DNA of 64,000 nt, from assembly GCF_009857445.1 (NCBI RefSeq), contig NZ_WWCN01000015.1, positions 62,001 to 126,000 of the forward strand, given 5' to 3'. Below the pieces are notes generated by a model. It searched no databases, was not told the origin of the DNA, and worked only from the letters and a program-made list of their open reading frames with translations. This document shows, piece after piece, positions 17,911 through 28,238 of the stretch; position 1 is the first letter of the stretch, and each line of letters begins with the position of its first letter. The position numbers and the translations under genes were made by a program. This DNA is from Duganella flavida (GTDB taxonomy: Bacteria > Pseudomonadota > Gammaproteobacteria > Burkholderiales > Burkholderiaceae_D).

Positions 17911-20023
17911 ATTGCGCGCTCGCGCCGCGGACCTGGAAGTGAGTGGTGGTGATGGGATTGGCGTTGGCGTCGATCAGGGTCAGCTGGTGCTGGCCGGGGG
18001 TGGGACGCCAGGCGTAATCGGTGCCAGCCTGGGTTAGCGGTTCACCGTCCAATTGCCAGCGCAAGCCTTGGGCGCCTTGGGCCAGGAAGAACACGCGCTG
18101 GGTGGCGTCGGGAATGTCAGGATCGAGGGCGAGAATGCTGGCGTCGCCGGGGTAGAGGATTTTTGGCGTGCGGTGTTCGTCGCGTACCAATGCGATCACC
18201 GGGCTCTCGGTGCCAGCGATGAACCATTCGCTGCGCGCGGATTCCAATTCGGGCTGGTAGGCGATCTGCTGGCGCACCACGCCGGCCGGCGGCTTGGGTG
18301 GGCGGCTGGCTTGGTTGCGGTGCAGGTAATCCATCACGTCGCGCCACACCGGTGCTGCACCGCTGACACCAGAGACGTCCCACATCGACTGTCCGTCAAA
18401 ATTTCCCACCCAGACGCCGACGGTGTAGCGGTCCGAGTAGCCCACGCACCAGTTATCGCGCATGTCCTTGCTGGTGCCGGTTTTGACGGCGGCCCAGAAG
18501 GTGGTCGCCAACTCGTTTTTCAAACCAAAGGTGATGCTGCGCGCCGCACGGTCGGCAAGGATGTCGCTGACGATGAAGCTGGCCCGCGCATCCAGCACGC
18601 GGCGCGGCACGAAGGCCGGCGAGCGCGCGCTGCCGCCGCTTGGCGCGAGCGTGGATGCGCTGTACATGCCGCCATTTGCCAGCACACGATACGCATTGGC
18701 CAGCTCCATTAGCGACACTTCGGCCGAGCCGAGTGCCAGCGCATAGCCGTAATATTCAGCCGGCTGCGTCAAACTGCTCAGCCCCACATTGCGCAGACGC
18801 TCGTGAAAACGCTCCATCCCCGTCATCATCAGCGTGCGCACCGCCGGCACGTTGAGCGAACTGGCAAGGCTGGTGCGCGCACTGACGTAGCCTTTGTAGC
18901 CCTTGTCGTAATTCTGCGGCGCGTACATGCCGGAGCCGGTGGAGATATCGATCGCCGAGTCGTCCATCAGCGAGGCGGCGGTGATCTGCTTGCGCTCCAG
19001 CGCCAGCTCGTACAAAAACGGCTTGAGCGTCGATCCGGCCTGGCGCAGCGCCGCCACGCCATCCACCTCGCCACCGCCGGCATTGCCGACGTAGGCGAGA
19101 ATCTCGCCGCTGGCGTTATCCAGCACGATCACCGCGCCGTCATTCACATTGCGCCCGTTCAGCGCTGCCAGCTGCTGGCGCAGCACATTCTGTGCGTAGC
19201 GCTGCAAGCCAGCATCCAGCGTGCTGCGCACCGCCTGCCCGCTACGCGTGAGCAGCTGCTGCGCCACCTGCGGCGCAGGCGCGAGCGAGCCCGCCAACTG
19301 GGGACGGCTCCACGCCACGATGATGCGCAACTGGATTTCACTACACGTCGACGGCAAACGCAATTCATGCGCCAGCGAACAGGCACGCTGCGCGACGATC
19401 TTCTGTCCCGCCGCCGGCCCGCGCAGCAGACTAGCGAGAATCACAGATTCACTTAAATCCAATCCCGACGGCGCTTTGCCGAACATGCTGCGCGCCGCCG
19501 CGCCCACGCCTTGCAGTTCGCCGCGATACGACACCATATTCAGGTACGCCTCGATAATCTGCGGCTTGCTCCACTGCGCATCCAGCTCGCGCGCGGCTTT
19601 CACCTGATCCCATTTCTGCGACCAGCTCCGCCCTTTAGCAGCGGACTGCAAGGCCGGATCGAGCAAGGCCGCCAGCTGCATGGTGATGGTCGAGGCGCCG
19701 CGCGGACGCGTGCGAAACAAGTTGTCCCACGCCGCCTTGGCCGCAGCGCTCCAATCCACGCCATCATGTTCGTAAAAACGCTGATCCTCAGCTTGCAGCA
19801 CCGCCGCCGGTAACGCAGGCGAAATATCACCCAGCGCGACCCACGGCAAGCGCCGCACCGCCATGTCGATACGCAGCGACTGAATCGGTTCGCCATGCCG
19901 GTCCAGCAGCTCCGCATCCGACGATCGGTACGCAGCGCGCACCTCGTCGTACGTCGGCACGGCGTGGGCTTGCGTTGTAACGCTGGCCAGCGCCAGCACG
20001 ATGGCGGAAGCGCTCAGCCTCAT
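17909..20023 (-). CDS. pbpC: penicillin-binding protein 1C
   Basis: 704-residue class A PBP. The glycosyltransferase domain has EDQRFYEHDG (about residue 80), GASTITMQL and SKPQIIEAYLN. The transpeptidase domain has the SxxK serine in STLKPF (about residue 330), an SSLN motif and KTGTSKD (about residue 510). The C-terminal BiPBP_C domain ends at residue 704. The N-terminus (MRLSASAIVLALASVTTQAHA) looks like a cleavable signal peptide rather than a membrane anchor. Its start overlaps the alpha-2-macroglobulin stop by 4 bases (ATGA), the usual pairing in which the two proteins act together at the cell wall. Confidence 0.95.
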   Translation of the reverse strand: MRLSASAIVLALASVTTQAHAVPTYDEVRAAYRSSDAELLDRHGEPIQSLRIDMAVRRLPWVALGDISPALPAAVLQAEDQRFYEHDGVDWSAAAKAAWDNLFRTRPRGASTITMQLAALLDPALQSAAKGRSWSQKWDQVKAARELDAQWSKPQIIEAYLNMVSYRGELQGVGAAARSMFGKAPSGLDLSESVILASLLRGPAAGQKIVAQRACSLAHELRLPSTCSEIQLRIIVAWSRPQLAGSLAPAPQVAQQLLTRSGQAVRSTLDAGLQRYAQNVLRQQLAALNGRNVNDGAVIVLDNASGEILAYVGNAGGGEVDGVAALRQAGSTLKPFLYELALERKQITAASLMDDSAIDISTGSGMYAPQNYDKGYKGYVSARTSLASSLNVPAVRTLMMTGMERFHERLRNVGLSSLTQPAEYYGYALALGSAEVSLMELANAYRVLANGGMYSASTLAPSGGSARSPAFVPRRVLDARASFIVSDILADRAARSITFGLKNELATTFWAAVKTGTSKDMRDNWCVGYSDRYTVGVWVGNFDGQSMWDVSGVSGAAPVWRDVMDYLHRNQASRPPKPPAGVVRQQIAYQPELESARSEWFIAGTESPVIALVRDEHRTPKILYPGDASILALDPDIPDATQRVFFLAQGAQGLRWQLDGEPLTQAGTDYAWRPTPGQHQLTLIDANANPITTTHFQVRGASAQ

Positions 20024-23000
20024 TTCACGGTCATCACTGCGTTAGGAGCTGCGCCGAACATCTCAGGACTGTACATCGCCTCCACCCGCGTCGGCGGCAA
20101 GTTGAACTGGCCGGGGTTATTCAAGCGCACCGTGTACTCCACGCTCCATTTACCTTTCGGGACGAAACTGTAGAACGCGCGGTAGCCTTCAAAGGTCCGC
20201 TCCTGGAAAGCCGGGTCGACCCAGCCGGTGCCGCGCTCACCGCCAGTGGCAAGCTTGGAATCACCGCCAAGCCCAGAGCCCAGCACCGTGGCGCTAGCCG
20301 GAATCGGATCGTCCACCACCACCCACGTCATGTCCGACTGCGCTTCCAGATCGAGATGCACGCGGTAGGTATCGCCACGCGACCATGCGCCCTTCACCTT
20401 CTGCTCCAGCGGCGTGATGGTCTTGGCGATTTTGTAGCCGCTCGACAGCGGTGTCTTGAGCGGCACGGCGGATAAAGTCTGCAACGTGGCCCATGGTTTG
20501 CCGGCGCCAGTGTGCTCCAGCTCCAGCGAACCGCCGCCGCTACGCGGCCAAGGCAGCATGACAGTGCCGCCGGCAGGATCGCCACCGAAGGCGATGCTCT
20601 TGCTGGCATTAGCCAGCGTAGCGCCAGCGGTACCGGCCACCTTCTCGCTTTCAAACAGCTGCGAGAACTTATCAATCGCCAGCACGCCCCACGCATTAGC
20701 GACGGTCGTGCCCCAGCGGCCCTTCTTCTGCCGCCCCAGCGCACCGCGCGCAAGACGGCCGATGTCGTCCTTCCACGCCGGGTTGTTCGCCATCACCAGC
20801 AGCAGGCGATTGGCGTTGCTGTCCGCAGAGGACATCAACCACCACCAGTCGTCGGTGCGTTCGGTCGAGAAGGTCATGGGGGTGCCTTGCAGGTTGAGGC
20901 GCGAGCGCAGGATCTGGTCCGCTTCCTTCAAACGCTGGGCGTGCTGCGGCAACTTGGGCGAGCGTTGCAGGATCTGGTACCAGTCGATGACGGCGGATGT
21001 CGGCCACAGATTCGGCTGTACCGAGAACGACTCCAGCTCACTGGTGCTGACAGCGCGCGATCGCGACAAGGCTTCCAGCGCAGCGATCTTGCGCACGGCC
21101 AGATCAGCCGTTGGCAGCGACGAGTAGCGCACCACTTTGCCCTGCACGAACGCCAGCAACGCCGATTCCATGCGGCCTTTCAGCGCATCGGGAATCGCGT
21201 AGCCCGCCTCGCTGGCAGCCGACAGCACGTAAGCCGTCAGCGTATCGCTACCCTTGTCCATCAAGGAGAAATATTTGACCAGGCCATCAGCATCCAGATA
21301 GCCGGGCAGCTTTTCTACCGCTGCATTCCACATCGCTTCATCATGCAATGCGATCGAGCGCGAAGTCACCTGCTCGAAGCAGCGATACGGATATTGCAGC
21401 ATGTAGTCGCGCACGCCCGGCAGCTCGCCACCCAGCTTGGGGCTGAACTGCACTTGCACGCCGCCGCGCCCCGGCACCGCGTCGTCCGGAATGTTGACGG
21501 CCATGCTTTGCTTGCGATCCAGCTGTAGCAAGGTCGCCTGCATCACCGTCACCGGCACCGCTGGCACCACCTGCTGCTTGATCTTGATGCGGTCCGTCGA
21601 TGCTGGTCCGCCGCCCTCCACTGCCGCGCTGACGTCCCACGCCAACGTGGACGCCGACAGCGGAACCTGCACCTCCCAACTCACCTCGCGCGCCTGCCCC
21701 GGCTCCAGTGCGACAGTTTGCGGCGCCAATGGCTTGCCGCCGACACCCGCCGCTGCTGCACTGGCGCTACCGCTGCCGCTCGGGCTGACGCTCAGCGTGG
21801 CCTTGACCGCAGCCTCGGTCGTGTTCCGCAGCGTGAAAGTAGCGCGGAAACGGTCCCCCTCGCGCACCAGCGATGGCAAGCCGGAAAGCAGGATCAAGTC
21901 CTGCGAGCTGCGCACCTCGGTGCGGCCGGTGCCGAACAAATCCGCCTCCGCGCTGGCCACTGCGACGATACGGAACGCGGTCAGCGAATCGTTGATCGGT
22001 ACCTGCACCGTGGCCTCGCCGTTGGCGTCCAGCGTGACGCGCGCTTTCCAGAACAGCAGCGTATCGAACAGCTCCCGTCCTCCGCCCTTACCGCCGCCAC
22101 CGCCGGCCGGTACTGCCTTGCGCCCGAAGTGGCGCTTGCCAACTACCTGCATCTGCGCGGTGGAAGTGGTGACCTGCAGGTTACGCTGCTCCATCATGGC
22201 TTCCAGCAGATCCCAGCTGGTATTGGGCATTAACTCCAGCAGGCCGACATCAACAGCGGCCAGCGCCACCTCGGCACCAGCCGGTGGCGCAGAACCGTCC
22301 GGACGCGCGACCTTGAGTTTGACCGTGGCCTTGTCGCGCACCTTGTAGACTTCCTTGTCCGCCTTGACCTGCACCTTCAATTCATTGGCCGACCAGCCCA
22401 CACGCAGCGGCGCGATGCCCAGTTTGTAGGCCGGCTTGCCCAGGTCGACCAGCGCGGTCGGCTGCACACCGTTCACGCGGCCGCGCACGACGAGCACCGA
22501 TACATACACATTCGGCGCGTACTGCTTCTTCACCGGAATCGAGAACACCGGCTCGCTGCCACTCAGCGGACGCACGTAGGTATCGATCACGCCTTCGCGT
22601 TCCGCCGTAATCAGCGCGGTCGCCTCGCGGAACGGCATGCGCACCTGGAAGCTGGCGGTATCGCCAGGTTCGTAGCGCTTCTTCTCCGGCAGCAGGTCGA
22701 TGCGGTCGTTGTCGGTGGCGGCGAACCACCAGTCCGCACCGTCGGCCACCCAGGTCTCGCGATTGGCGACGGCCACGCGCTGCTGTCCGTCTTGCGTTTT
22801 CGCGCGCAGAATCAAGTTGCCCGATGCGGGCGCCTTGGTCTGGCAGATCAGCAGGCCTTTGCTATCGGTCTTGCCCTCGCAGGCTGCGCCCAGTGCCTTC
22901 ACTTCGCTGCTGTTTTCGTAGGCGTAGAAGCCGCCGATCAAACGGCGCCGGTGCGAGTACGATAGCCGCTGGAAGAAATCCACCGCCACCGGCGCATCGG

Positions 23001-25719
23001 CCACCGGCTTGCCTTGCAGGTCCAGCACCGCCACCGTGAACTTGAGCGAGTCCTTGCTGGCTACCCAGCCATCCGGCTGGATACCGATCACATAGCTCGA
23101 TGGCCACAGCGGAATGCGCGTGGCGGCGGACAGCGTTTCGCCGTTGGCATCCTGCCACGTCATTTCGGCCATCACCTCGCGCGGCGTTTGCACTTGCGGC
23201 AGCTGGTCCAACGCGATGCGCGCGCCGCCGGCTTTGTCCAGCGTCAGGCTACGCGTGCGGACCGCACCCGGACTGACGGTGTCTTCGCCTTCTTCGAACA
23301 TACCCTCGTCGTCATCGAAGCTGGCACCGCGCCGTTCAACGCCGGTCTTGACGTCGCCGTTACTGAAACTGAAGTCCGCGTAATCCTCAAAGCTCACGCT
23401 CTTGTCCTGCACCACGGTGCGCAGCTGCACCGGCGCGTCGCCCGCACCGCCGCCGGACAAGTAGCTGAGCTGCACATCCAGATCCACCGACGATGCCTGC
23501 ACCGCCGGCGCCTTCGGCCCTTGCAGCAGCGCCCTCATGGTCGGCACGCGGAACTGCTCGACGCGGAACCGGCCCGACCCGCGACCGCCGATCATCAACT
23601 GATACCAACCTTGTTTTGCATCGGCCGGAATAGTCCACGTATTTTCGGAGGAACCATTGGCACTCCATTTCAGCGGTAGCTCGTACTGCTGGCCGCTGCC
23701 TTCGTGGATGATGAACATGCTGCTGGCCTGCTCTTTCGCAACGCGCACCAGCCCTTGCTCCACATGGCGGCGCAGGAAGTGCTTCATGTGCACCGTCTCG
23801 CCGGCGCGCAGCAGCGTGCGGTCAAATACCGTAGAGGCGATCAGGTTGTCGGCGCCGTAGTAGCCGGTCGACAGATTGAAGCGCCACGTCTCGATGCCAC
23901 GATCCCAGTCCGACAAGGTGAAAGTCATGTCGCCGCCAAGGCGCGCGCTGACGAAGTAGCGCTGGTTATCCTTCTGGGTCAGGTCCTGGCGGATGTGCGC
24001 CAGGCCGCCGCTATCGGTCATGCCTTGCCACAGCAGCTTGCCCTTGAAGTCGCGCACCGCGACCTGCGCCTGCGCCACCGGCTTGCCCTTGTCGAGCGAC
24101 GTCACCCACACCAGCGACGATTCCGCGCCGTGCTTGAAGTGCGCCACCATATTCGTCACCAACGCCGCGCTGCTGAAGTAGGCCGGACCACGTCCCAGCG
24201 CCAGCCCTGCGCCCAGCTTGGGACTCGCCAGCTCCACCACATAGAAACCCGGTTTGCGCAGCGGGATGCCGACTACTTCGAACGCCTTGCCGCCGCCCGG
24301 CTTAGGCATGGTGAAGCGTTCGACCTTGCCGGCGCTGGCGTCCAGCAGCGGCTTGGTCATCTTGTCCGCGTACAGTTCTTGCGGCTCCCAGCTATAGCGG
24401 CTGCCCATGCGCTTGAGCCAAGCGATGACTTGCTGGTCCTGCTGATCCGGCGATGCCGCGCCGTCATTGACGCGCAAGGCTGCGCCATCAACCTTGGCGC
24501 CAGCCACCTGCGCTTCCACGTTGCGCACGGTGACCGGCAGCAGCTTGTCGCCCTTGGCCTCGATGATGCCGAAGCGCACCGGGAACTTGACCAGCGGCGG
24601 CTGCGCGTCGGTGCGTATCACCATCGGGAAGCGCGACTGATTGACCAGCGCGCGGCCGGCATCGTCCTTCAAATTGGCCGGCACTAACACGGACAGCTTG
24701 GCGCTTTCCGGGAACGGTCCTTTAATGGTCAGCCATTCGAGGTACTCGCTTTTTTCCTCTTCCTTGTCGAGCACCGGCTTGAAGACTCTGCCGCCCGACC
24801 CAGTGATCTTGACGGCCAATGCGTCGGCGCGTTTGACTGGTGCGGAGAACTGCACGCGCATCGGCAGGAACGGCACGCAGCCTGCATCGGCGGACAGCCT
24901 GTCGCAGCTGAAGCGCGCCGTAAAATCGGGCCGCGTTTTGAACGACAGCGCTTGATCCTGCGTGGTGGCGATACCACTATCGGCCTTGATGCCCGCGCCC
25001 CACACCAGCGACACTTCCGTTTCCGCCGGCAGGTTGCGTTTGCACTGCAGGACCGCGAGCGGCAAGCGCTCCAGCTTCTTGTTGTTGACGGCGGCGGTGG
25101 CGCGCCACAACACGCCGCGCGCTTTGAAGTACAACGACAGATAACGCTCGGTGAAGGCTTTGCGCTGATCCAGCACTTGCTGGCGTTCCGCACCTTGCAG
25201 CACGCGCACGCCGATTTTTTCGTTGATGCCGTCGGCGCGGCACCATGCATGTGCGGCCACCGTTTCGTCGCTGGCCGGTGCGTCTAGGCCCAGCACGAAA
25301 ATCTGCTGCTCATCGATATAGCTGGCGCCTTCGCGCGGCGCGACTTCCACCACGGCCGGGCCGCCGGTATTAAAGGTGTAGCGATGCTCGCCGGCTAGCG
25401 GCTTGCCGCTCAAATCCTTGATATCGTCCTTGAGCGTGAAGCGGCAGCTCACGCCGGCTGGCAGGTCGCGCGCAAAATCGTAACTCCAGTTCTGACCATC
25501 GATCCAGCGGCCCTTGCCCTCCTCCGGACAATCGATGGTGAAGGGATCGCCCAGCCGCATATCGCCCAGCGGGACCATTTGCCCGCTGAAGCGCGCAGCC
25601 ACCTGCCGCACACCTTTAACGGTGCCGGATGGCGAAAACGACGTGACAGAAGTATCGGCCAGAACGGCCAGCGGGCTGCAGAACGCAGCCAGCGCGATAA
25701 GACGGGACAGGAGGCGCAT
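20020..25719 (-). CDS. bacterial alpha-2-macroglobulin (YfhM-like protease trap)
   Basis: 1899 residues. A signal peptide (MRLLSRLIALAAFCSPLAVLA) precedes macroglobulin-type beta domains, a bait/A2M region and a thioester domain with CFEQ at residues 1447-1450 in YPYRCFEQVTSR. The CxEQ motif means a reactive thioester can form, so the protein should trap attacking proteases in the periplasm. Unlike E. coli YfhM there is no lipobox: the residue before the only Cys of the signal peptide is Phe. It is co-translated with pbpC; together they are thought to repair and guard damaged envelope. A poly-Gly stretch (AGGGGGKGGG) lies near residue 1210. Confidence 0.93.
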   Translation of the reverse strand: MRLLSRLIALAAFCSPLAVLADTSVTSFSPSGTVKGVRQVAARFSGQMVPLGDMRLGDPFTIDCPEEGKGRWIDGQNWSYDFARDLPAGVSCRFTLKDDIKDLSGKPLAGEHRYTFNTGGPAVVEVAPREGASYIDEQQIFVLGLDAPASDETVAAHAWCRADGINEKIGVRVLQGAERQQVLDQRKAFTERYLSLYFKARGVLWRATAAVNNKKLERLPLAVLQCKRNLPAETEVSLVWGAGIKADSGIATTQDQALSFKTRPDFTARFSCDRLSADAGCVPFLPMRVQFSAPVKRADALAVKITGSGGRVFKPVLDKEEEKSEYLEWLTIKGPFPESAKLSVLVPANLKDDAGRALVNQSRFPMVIRTDAQPPLVKFPVRFGIIEAKGDKLLPVTVRNVEAQVAGAKVDGAALRVNDGAASPDQQDQQVIAWLKRMGSRYSWEPQELYADKMTKPLLDASAGKVERFTMPKPGGGKAFEVVGIPLRKPGFYVVELASPKLGAGLALGRGPAYFSSAALVTNMVAHFKHGAESSLVWVTSLDKGKPVAQAQVAVRDFKGKLLWQGMTDSGGLAHIRQDLTQKDNQRYFVSARLGGDMTFTLSDWDRGIETWRFNLSTGYYGADNLIASTVFDRTLLRAGETVHMKHFLRRHVEQGLVRVAKEQASSMFIIHEGSGQQYELPLKWSANGSSENTWTIPADAKQGWYQLMIGGRGSGRFRVEQFRVPTMRALLQGPKAPAVQASSVDLDVQLSYLSGGGAGDAPVQLRTVVQDKSVSFEDYADFSFSNGDVKTGVERRGASFDDDEGMFEEGEDTVSPGAVRTRSLTLDKAGGARIALDQLPQVQTPREVMAEMTWQDANGETLSAATRIPLWPSSYVIGIQPDGWVASKDSLKFTVAVLDLQGKPVADAPVAVDFFQRLSYSHRRRLIGGFYAYENSSEVKALGAACEGKTDSKGLLICQTKAPASGNLILRAKTQDGQQRVAVANRETWVADGADWWFAATDNDRIDLLPEKKRYEPGDTASFQVRMPFREATALITAEREGVIDTYVRPLSGSEPVFSIPVKKQYAPNVYVSVLVVRGRVNGVQPTALVDLGKPAYKLGIAPLRVGWSANELKVQVKADKEVYKVRDKATVKLKVARPDGSAPPAGAEVALAAVDVGLLELMPNTSWDLLEAMMEQRNLQVTTSTAQMQVVGKRHFGRKAVPAGGGGGKGGGRELFDTLLFWKARVTLDANGEATVQVPINDSLTAFRIVAVASAEADLFGTGRTEVRSSQDLILLSGLPSLVREGDRFRATFTLRNTTEAAVKATLSVSPSGSGSASAAAAGVGGKPLAPQTVALEPGQAREVSWEVQVPLSASTLAWDVSAAVEGGGPASTDRIKIKQQVVPAVPVTVMQATLLQLDRKQSMAVNIPDDAVPGRGGVQVQFSPKLGGELPGVRDYMLQYPYRCFEQVTSRSIALHDEAMWNAAVEKLPGYLDADGLVKYFSLMDKGSDTLTAYVLSAASEAGYAIPDALKGRMESALLAFVQGKVVRYSSLPTADLAVRKIAALEALSRSRAVSTSELESFSVQPNLWPTSAVIDWYQILQRSPKLPQHAQRLKEADQILRSRLNLQGTPMTFSTERTDDWWWLMSSADSNANRLLLVMANNPAWKDDIGRLARGALGRQKKGRWGTTVANAWGVLAIDKFSQLFESEKVAGTAGATLANASKSIAFGGDPAGGTVMLPWPRSGGGSLELEHTGAGKPWATLQTLSAVPLKTPLSSGYKIAKTITPLEQKVKGAWSRGDTYRVHLDLEAQSDMTWVVVDDPIPASATVLGSGLGGDSKLATGGERGTGWVDPAFQERTFEGYRAFYSFVPKGKWSVEYTVRLNNPGQFNLPPTRVEAMYSPEMFGAAPNAVMTVK

Positions 25720-25798
25720 GCCAACTCCGGGCGCTGATAAGGATCAGTCCAGTGTTGCGCACGCCTCCTGCAAAGTCAATAACATTAGAAGAAAAACA

Positions 25799-27142
25799 TT
25801 AAATCAAGTCGAAGACAGCCATCGATTCAACGTGCGAGGTGTGTGGGAACATGTTGACCACACCGGCTTTATCAAGCTTGTAGCCGGCCAGGTTGACCAG
25901 CAGGTTGGCGTCGCGCGCCAAGGTCGATGGGCTGCACGAGACGTAGACGATACGCTTCGGCAGGAATTCGGGATTGGTCTTGCGCAGTTCGCCAAGCGCT
26001 TCGCACAGGGTCATCGCGCCGTCGCGTGGCGGGTCGATCAGCATGCGGTCGAACTTACCGAGTTCGAGCAGGTCATGCGGCGTGACTTCGAACAGGTTGC
26101 GGTTGTAGAAGGTGGTCTTGTTATCCAGGCCGTTGGCCTTGGCGTTGCTTAGCGAACGATCGGTCAGCGCCTGGCTGCCTTCGATGCCTACCACTTCGCG
26201 CGCCAGCGTCGCCAGCGGCAGGGTGAAGTTGCCGAGGCCGCAGAACAAGTCGGCCACGCGGTCTTCCGGCTGCACGTCCAGCAGGCGCAAGGCCTTGTGT
26301 ACCAGCGCGCGGTTGATGTGGTGGTTCACCTGCGTGAAATCGACCGGCTTGAATGGCATACGCACGCCGTATTCTGGCAGCAGGTAGTGCAGCTCCGGTT
26401 CCAGCGGATAGAACGGTGCGGCGGTTTCCGGGCCCTTGGTCTGCAGCCAGAACTGCACGCCGTATTGGTCGGCGAAGGCTTTGACCTTGGTTTCGTCATC
26501 GGCCGTCATCGGCGCCATGATGCGCAGGACCATGGCGGTGACGTCTTCACCAATCGCCAGTTCGATCTGCGGAATTTCTTTGTACAGCGTCAGCGAGCCA
26601 ATCAAAGCGCGCAACGGCAGCAGCATGTCCGACACGTGCTGCGGCAGGATCTCGCAGCTTTTAATATCGGCCACGAAGACCGAGCGCTTTTCCTTGAAGC
26701 CGACCAGCACCGTGCCCTTTTTTTCGACCCAGCGCACCGACAGGCGCGCGCGATAGCGGTAGCCCCAGGTTGGACCGTACATCGGGCGCATGATGTTGTC
26801 GGCGTGGACTTTGCCGATGTGCCACAGGTTATCTTCCAGCACGCGCTGCTTGATCGCTACCTGCGCGGTCGGCTCCAGGTGCTGCATGGAGCAGCCGCCG
26901 CAGTAGTCGAAGTGCTCGCACTTCGGCTTCACGCGCATCGACGATTCGCGGTGCAGCGCGGTCATGCGCGCCGCTTCCCAGTTCTTTTTCTTCTTGAAGG
27001 TTTCGAAGCTGACGCGCTCGCCCGGCAAGGCGCCTTCCACGAACACCACTTTACCCGGCGTGCCGTCTTCATTGTCCTGCAGGTGGCCGACGCCACGGGC
27101 GTCCATGTCGAGCGATTTGATGTCGATGGTATTTTCTTGCAT
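25799..27142 (-). CDS. rlmD: 23S rRNA (uracil-1939-C5)-methyltransferase RlmD
   Basis: 447-residue TrmA/RlmD-type methyltransferase. An N-terminal TRAM domain, the iron-sulfur ligands CEHFDYCGGC (about residues 75-84), the SAM motif DLFCGLGNFTLPLA and the catalytic-cysteine region YVSCSPSTLARD are all visible. I chose ATG at 27142 (MQENTIDIKSLDMDARG) because the TRAM domain begins at once; an in-frame upstream extension to 27181 lacks conservation. No strong Shine-Dalgarno sequence is seen. Confidence 0.94.
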   Translation of the reverse strand: MQENTIDIKSLDMDARGVGHLQDNEDGTPGKVVFVEGALPGERVSFETFKKKKNWEAARMTALHRESSMRVKPKCEHFDYCGGCSMQHLEPTAQVAIKQRVLEDNLWHIGKVHADNIMRPMYGPTWGYRYRARLSVRWVEKKGTVLVGFKEKRSVFVADIKSCEILPQHVSDMLLPLRALIGSLTLYKEIPQIELAIGEDVTAMVLRIMAPMTADDETKVKAFADQYGVQFWLQTKGPETAAPFYPLEPELHYLLPEYGVRMPFKPVDFTQVNHHINRALVHKALRLLDVQPEDRVADLFCGLGNFTLPLATLAREVVGIEGSQALTDRSLSNAKANGLDNKTTFYNRNLFEVTPHDLLELGKFDRMLIDPPRDGAMTLCEALGELRKTNPEFLPKRIVYVSCSPSTLARDANLLVNLAGYKLDKAGVVNMFPHTSHVESMAVFDLI

Positions 27143-27160
27143 AGCGTTCAATATTGAATG

Positions 27161-27194
27161 ACAAAAGGAAGGCGCCGGCACCTATGCCGGGGCC
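27161..27194 (-). terminator. probable terminator of rpoS
   Basis: On the minus strand CCGGCA-TAGG-TGCCGG, flanked by further GGC/GCC pairs, is followed by CTTCCTTTTG. It lies 26 bases after the rpoS stop. The T run is interrupted, so strength is uncertain. Confidence 0.5.
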
Positions 27195-27219
27195 GATATG
27201 ATAGCAGAATGGGAAGGAA

Positions 27220-28224
27220 CTACAGCAGGGAATCGCGGACCACGCCGCGCGCGGCCATCGCCCGCTTGAGCTTGACCAGTGCTTCCTGCTGGATCTGGCG
27301 CACCCGCTCGCGGGTCACGCCCATTTCCTCGGCCAGCGTTTCCAGGGTGGCCGGATCGTCGTTGTCGAGACCGAAACGGCGCATGATGACGATGCGCTGC
27401 TTGTCCGGCAGCTTGGTCAGCCAGTCGCGTACCAGCACCGTCATTTCGTGGTGTTCGGCGCGGGCGTCAGGGCTGTCGTCGGCGTCGCCGGGCAGCATGT
27501 CCATCAGCGACGATTGTGGATCGTTGTCCAGCGGCGCATCGAGCGAGGTGGCGTGCTCGGACAAGGCGAGAATGTCCTGCACCTCTTCCACCGGGCGGCC
27601 GACCAGCTCGGCGATGTCCTCGGCAGTGGCGTCCTTGCCGTTGTGGTGCTGGGCTTCGAGATGGTATTTGCCGCGCAGGATCTGGTTCAGCTCGCGCACC
27701 ATATGCACCGGCAGGCGCACCGTGCGGGCCTGGTTCATGATGGCGCGCTCGATGCTCTGGCGTATCCACCAGGTGGCGTAGGTTGAAAAGCGGAAGCCGC
27801 GCTCAGGCTCGAACTTGTCGATGGCGCGCATCAGGCCGATATTGCCCTCTTCGATCATGTCGAGCAGCACCACGCCGCGGTTGATGTAGTGCTTGGCGAT
27901 CGATACCACCAGCCGCAGGTTGTGCTCGATCATGGTCTGGCGGGCGCTGAAATCGCCGGCCTTGGCCAGGGTGGCGTAGTGGACTTCCTGCGGCGCCGTC
28001 AGCAGCGGGCGGGTGCCGATCTGGTTCAGGTAGTGCTGGGTGGTGTCGGTGGACAGCTCAGCGGCCAGCACTTTTTTCAGCTCGTCAACGCTCTCAAGGG
28101 CCGCGCCGGATTCTGGCTGCTCCGCCTCGTCCGCACCATCGATGGCGACATCGTCGTTCGACTCGTCCTGGAAGTCATCCGGGAGCGCATCGTCGTCCAT
28201 CTGATCGTGCGGCGTAGAGGTCAT
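27220..28224 (-). CDS. rpoS: RNA polymerase sigma factor RpoS
   Basis: 334-residue group 2 sigma factor for stationary phase and general stress. Region 2 carries the DMIEEGNIGLMRAIDKFEPE and FRFSTYATWWIRQSIERA blocks; region 4 ends with GVTRERVRQIQQEALVKLK (HTH). The first 50 residues are acidic and poorly conserved. It follows nlpD after 14 bases, the classic surE-pcm-nlpD-rpoS order, so rpoS promoters probably also lie within or before nlpD. Confidence 0.97.
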   Translation of the reverse strand: MTSTPHDQMDDDALPDDFQDESNDDVAIDGADEAEQPESGAALESVDELKKVLAAELSTDTTQHYLNQIGTRPLLTAPQEVHYATLAKAGDFSARQTMIEHNLRLVVSIAKHYINRGVVLLDMIEEGNIGLMRAIDKFEPERGFRFSTYATWWIRQSIERAIMNQARTVRLPVHMVRELNQILRGKYHLEAQHHNGKDATAEDIAELVGRPVEEVQDILALSEHATSLDAPLDNDPQSSLMDMLPGDADDSPDARAEHHEMTVLVRDWLTKLPDKQRIVIMRRFGLDNDDPATLETLAEEMGVTRERVRQIQQEALVKLKRAMAARGVVRDSLL

Positions 28225-28238
28225 CTCACATGGCTCGA

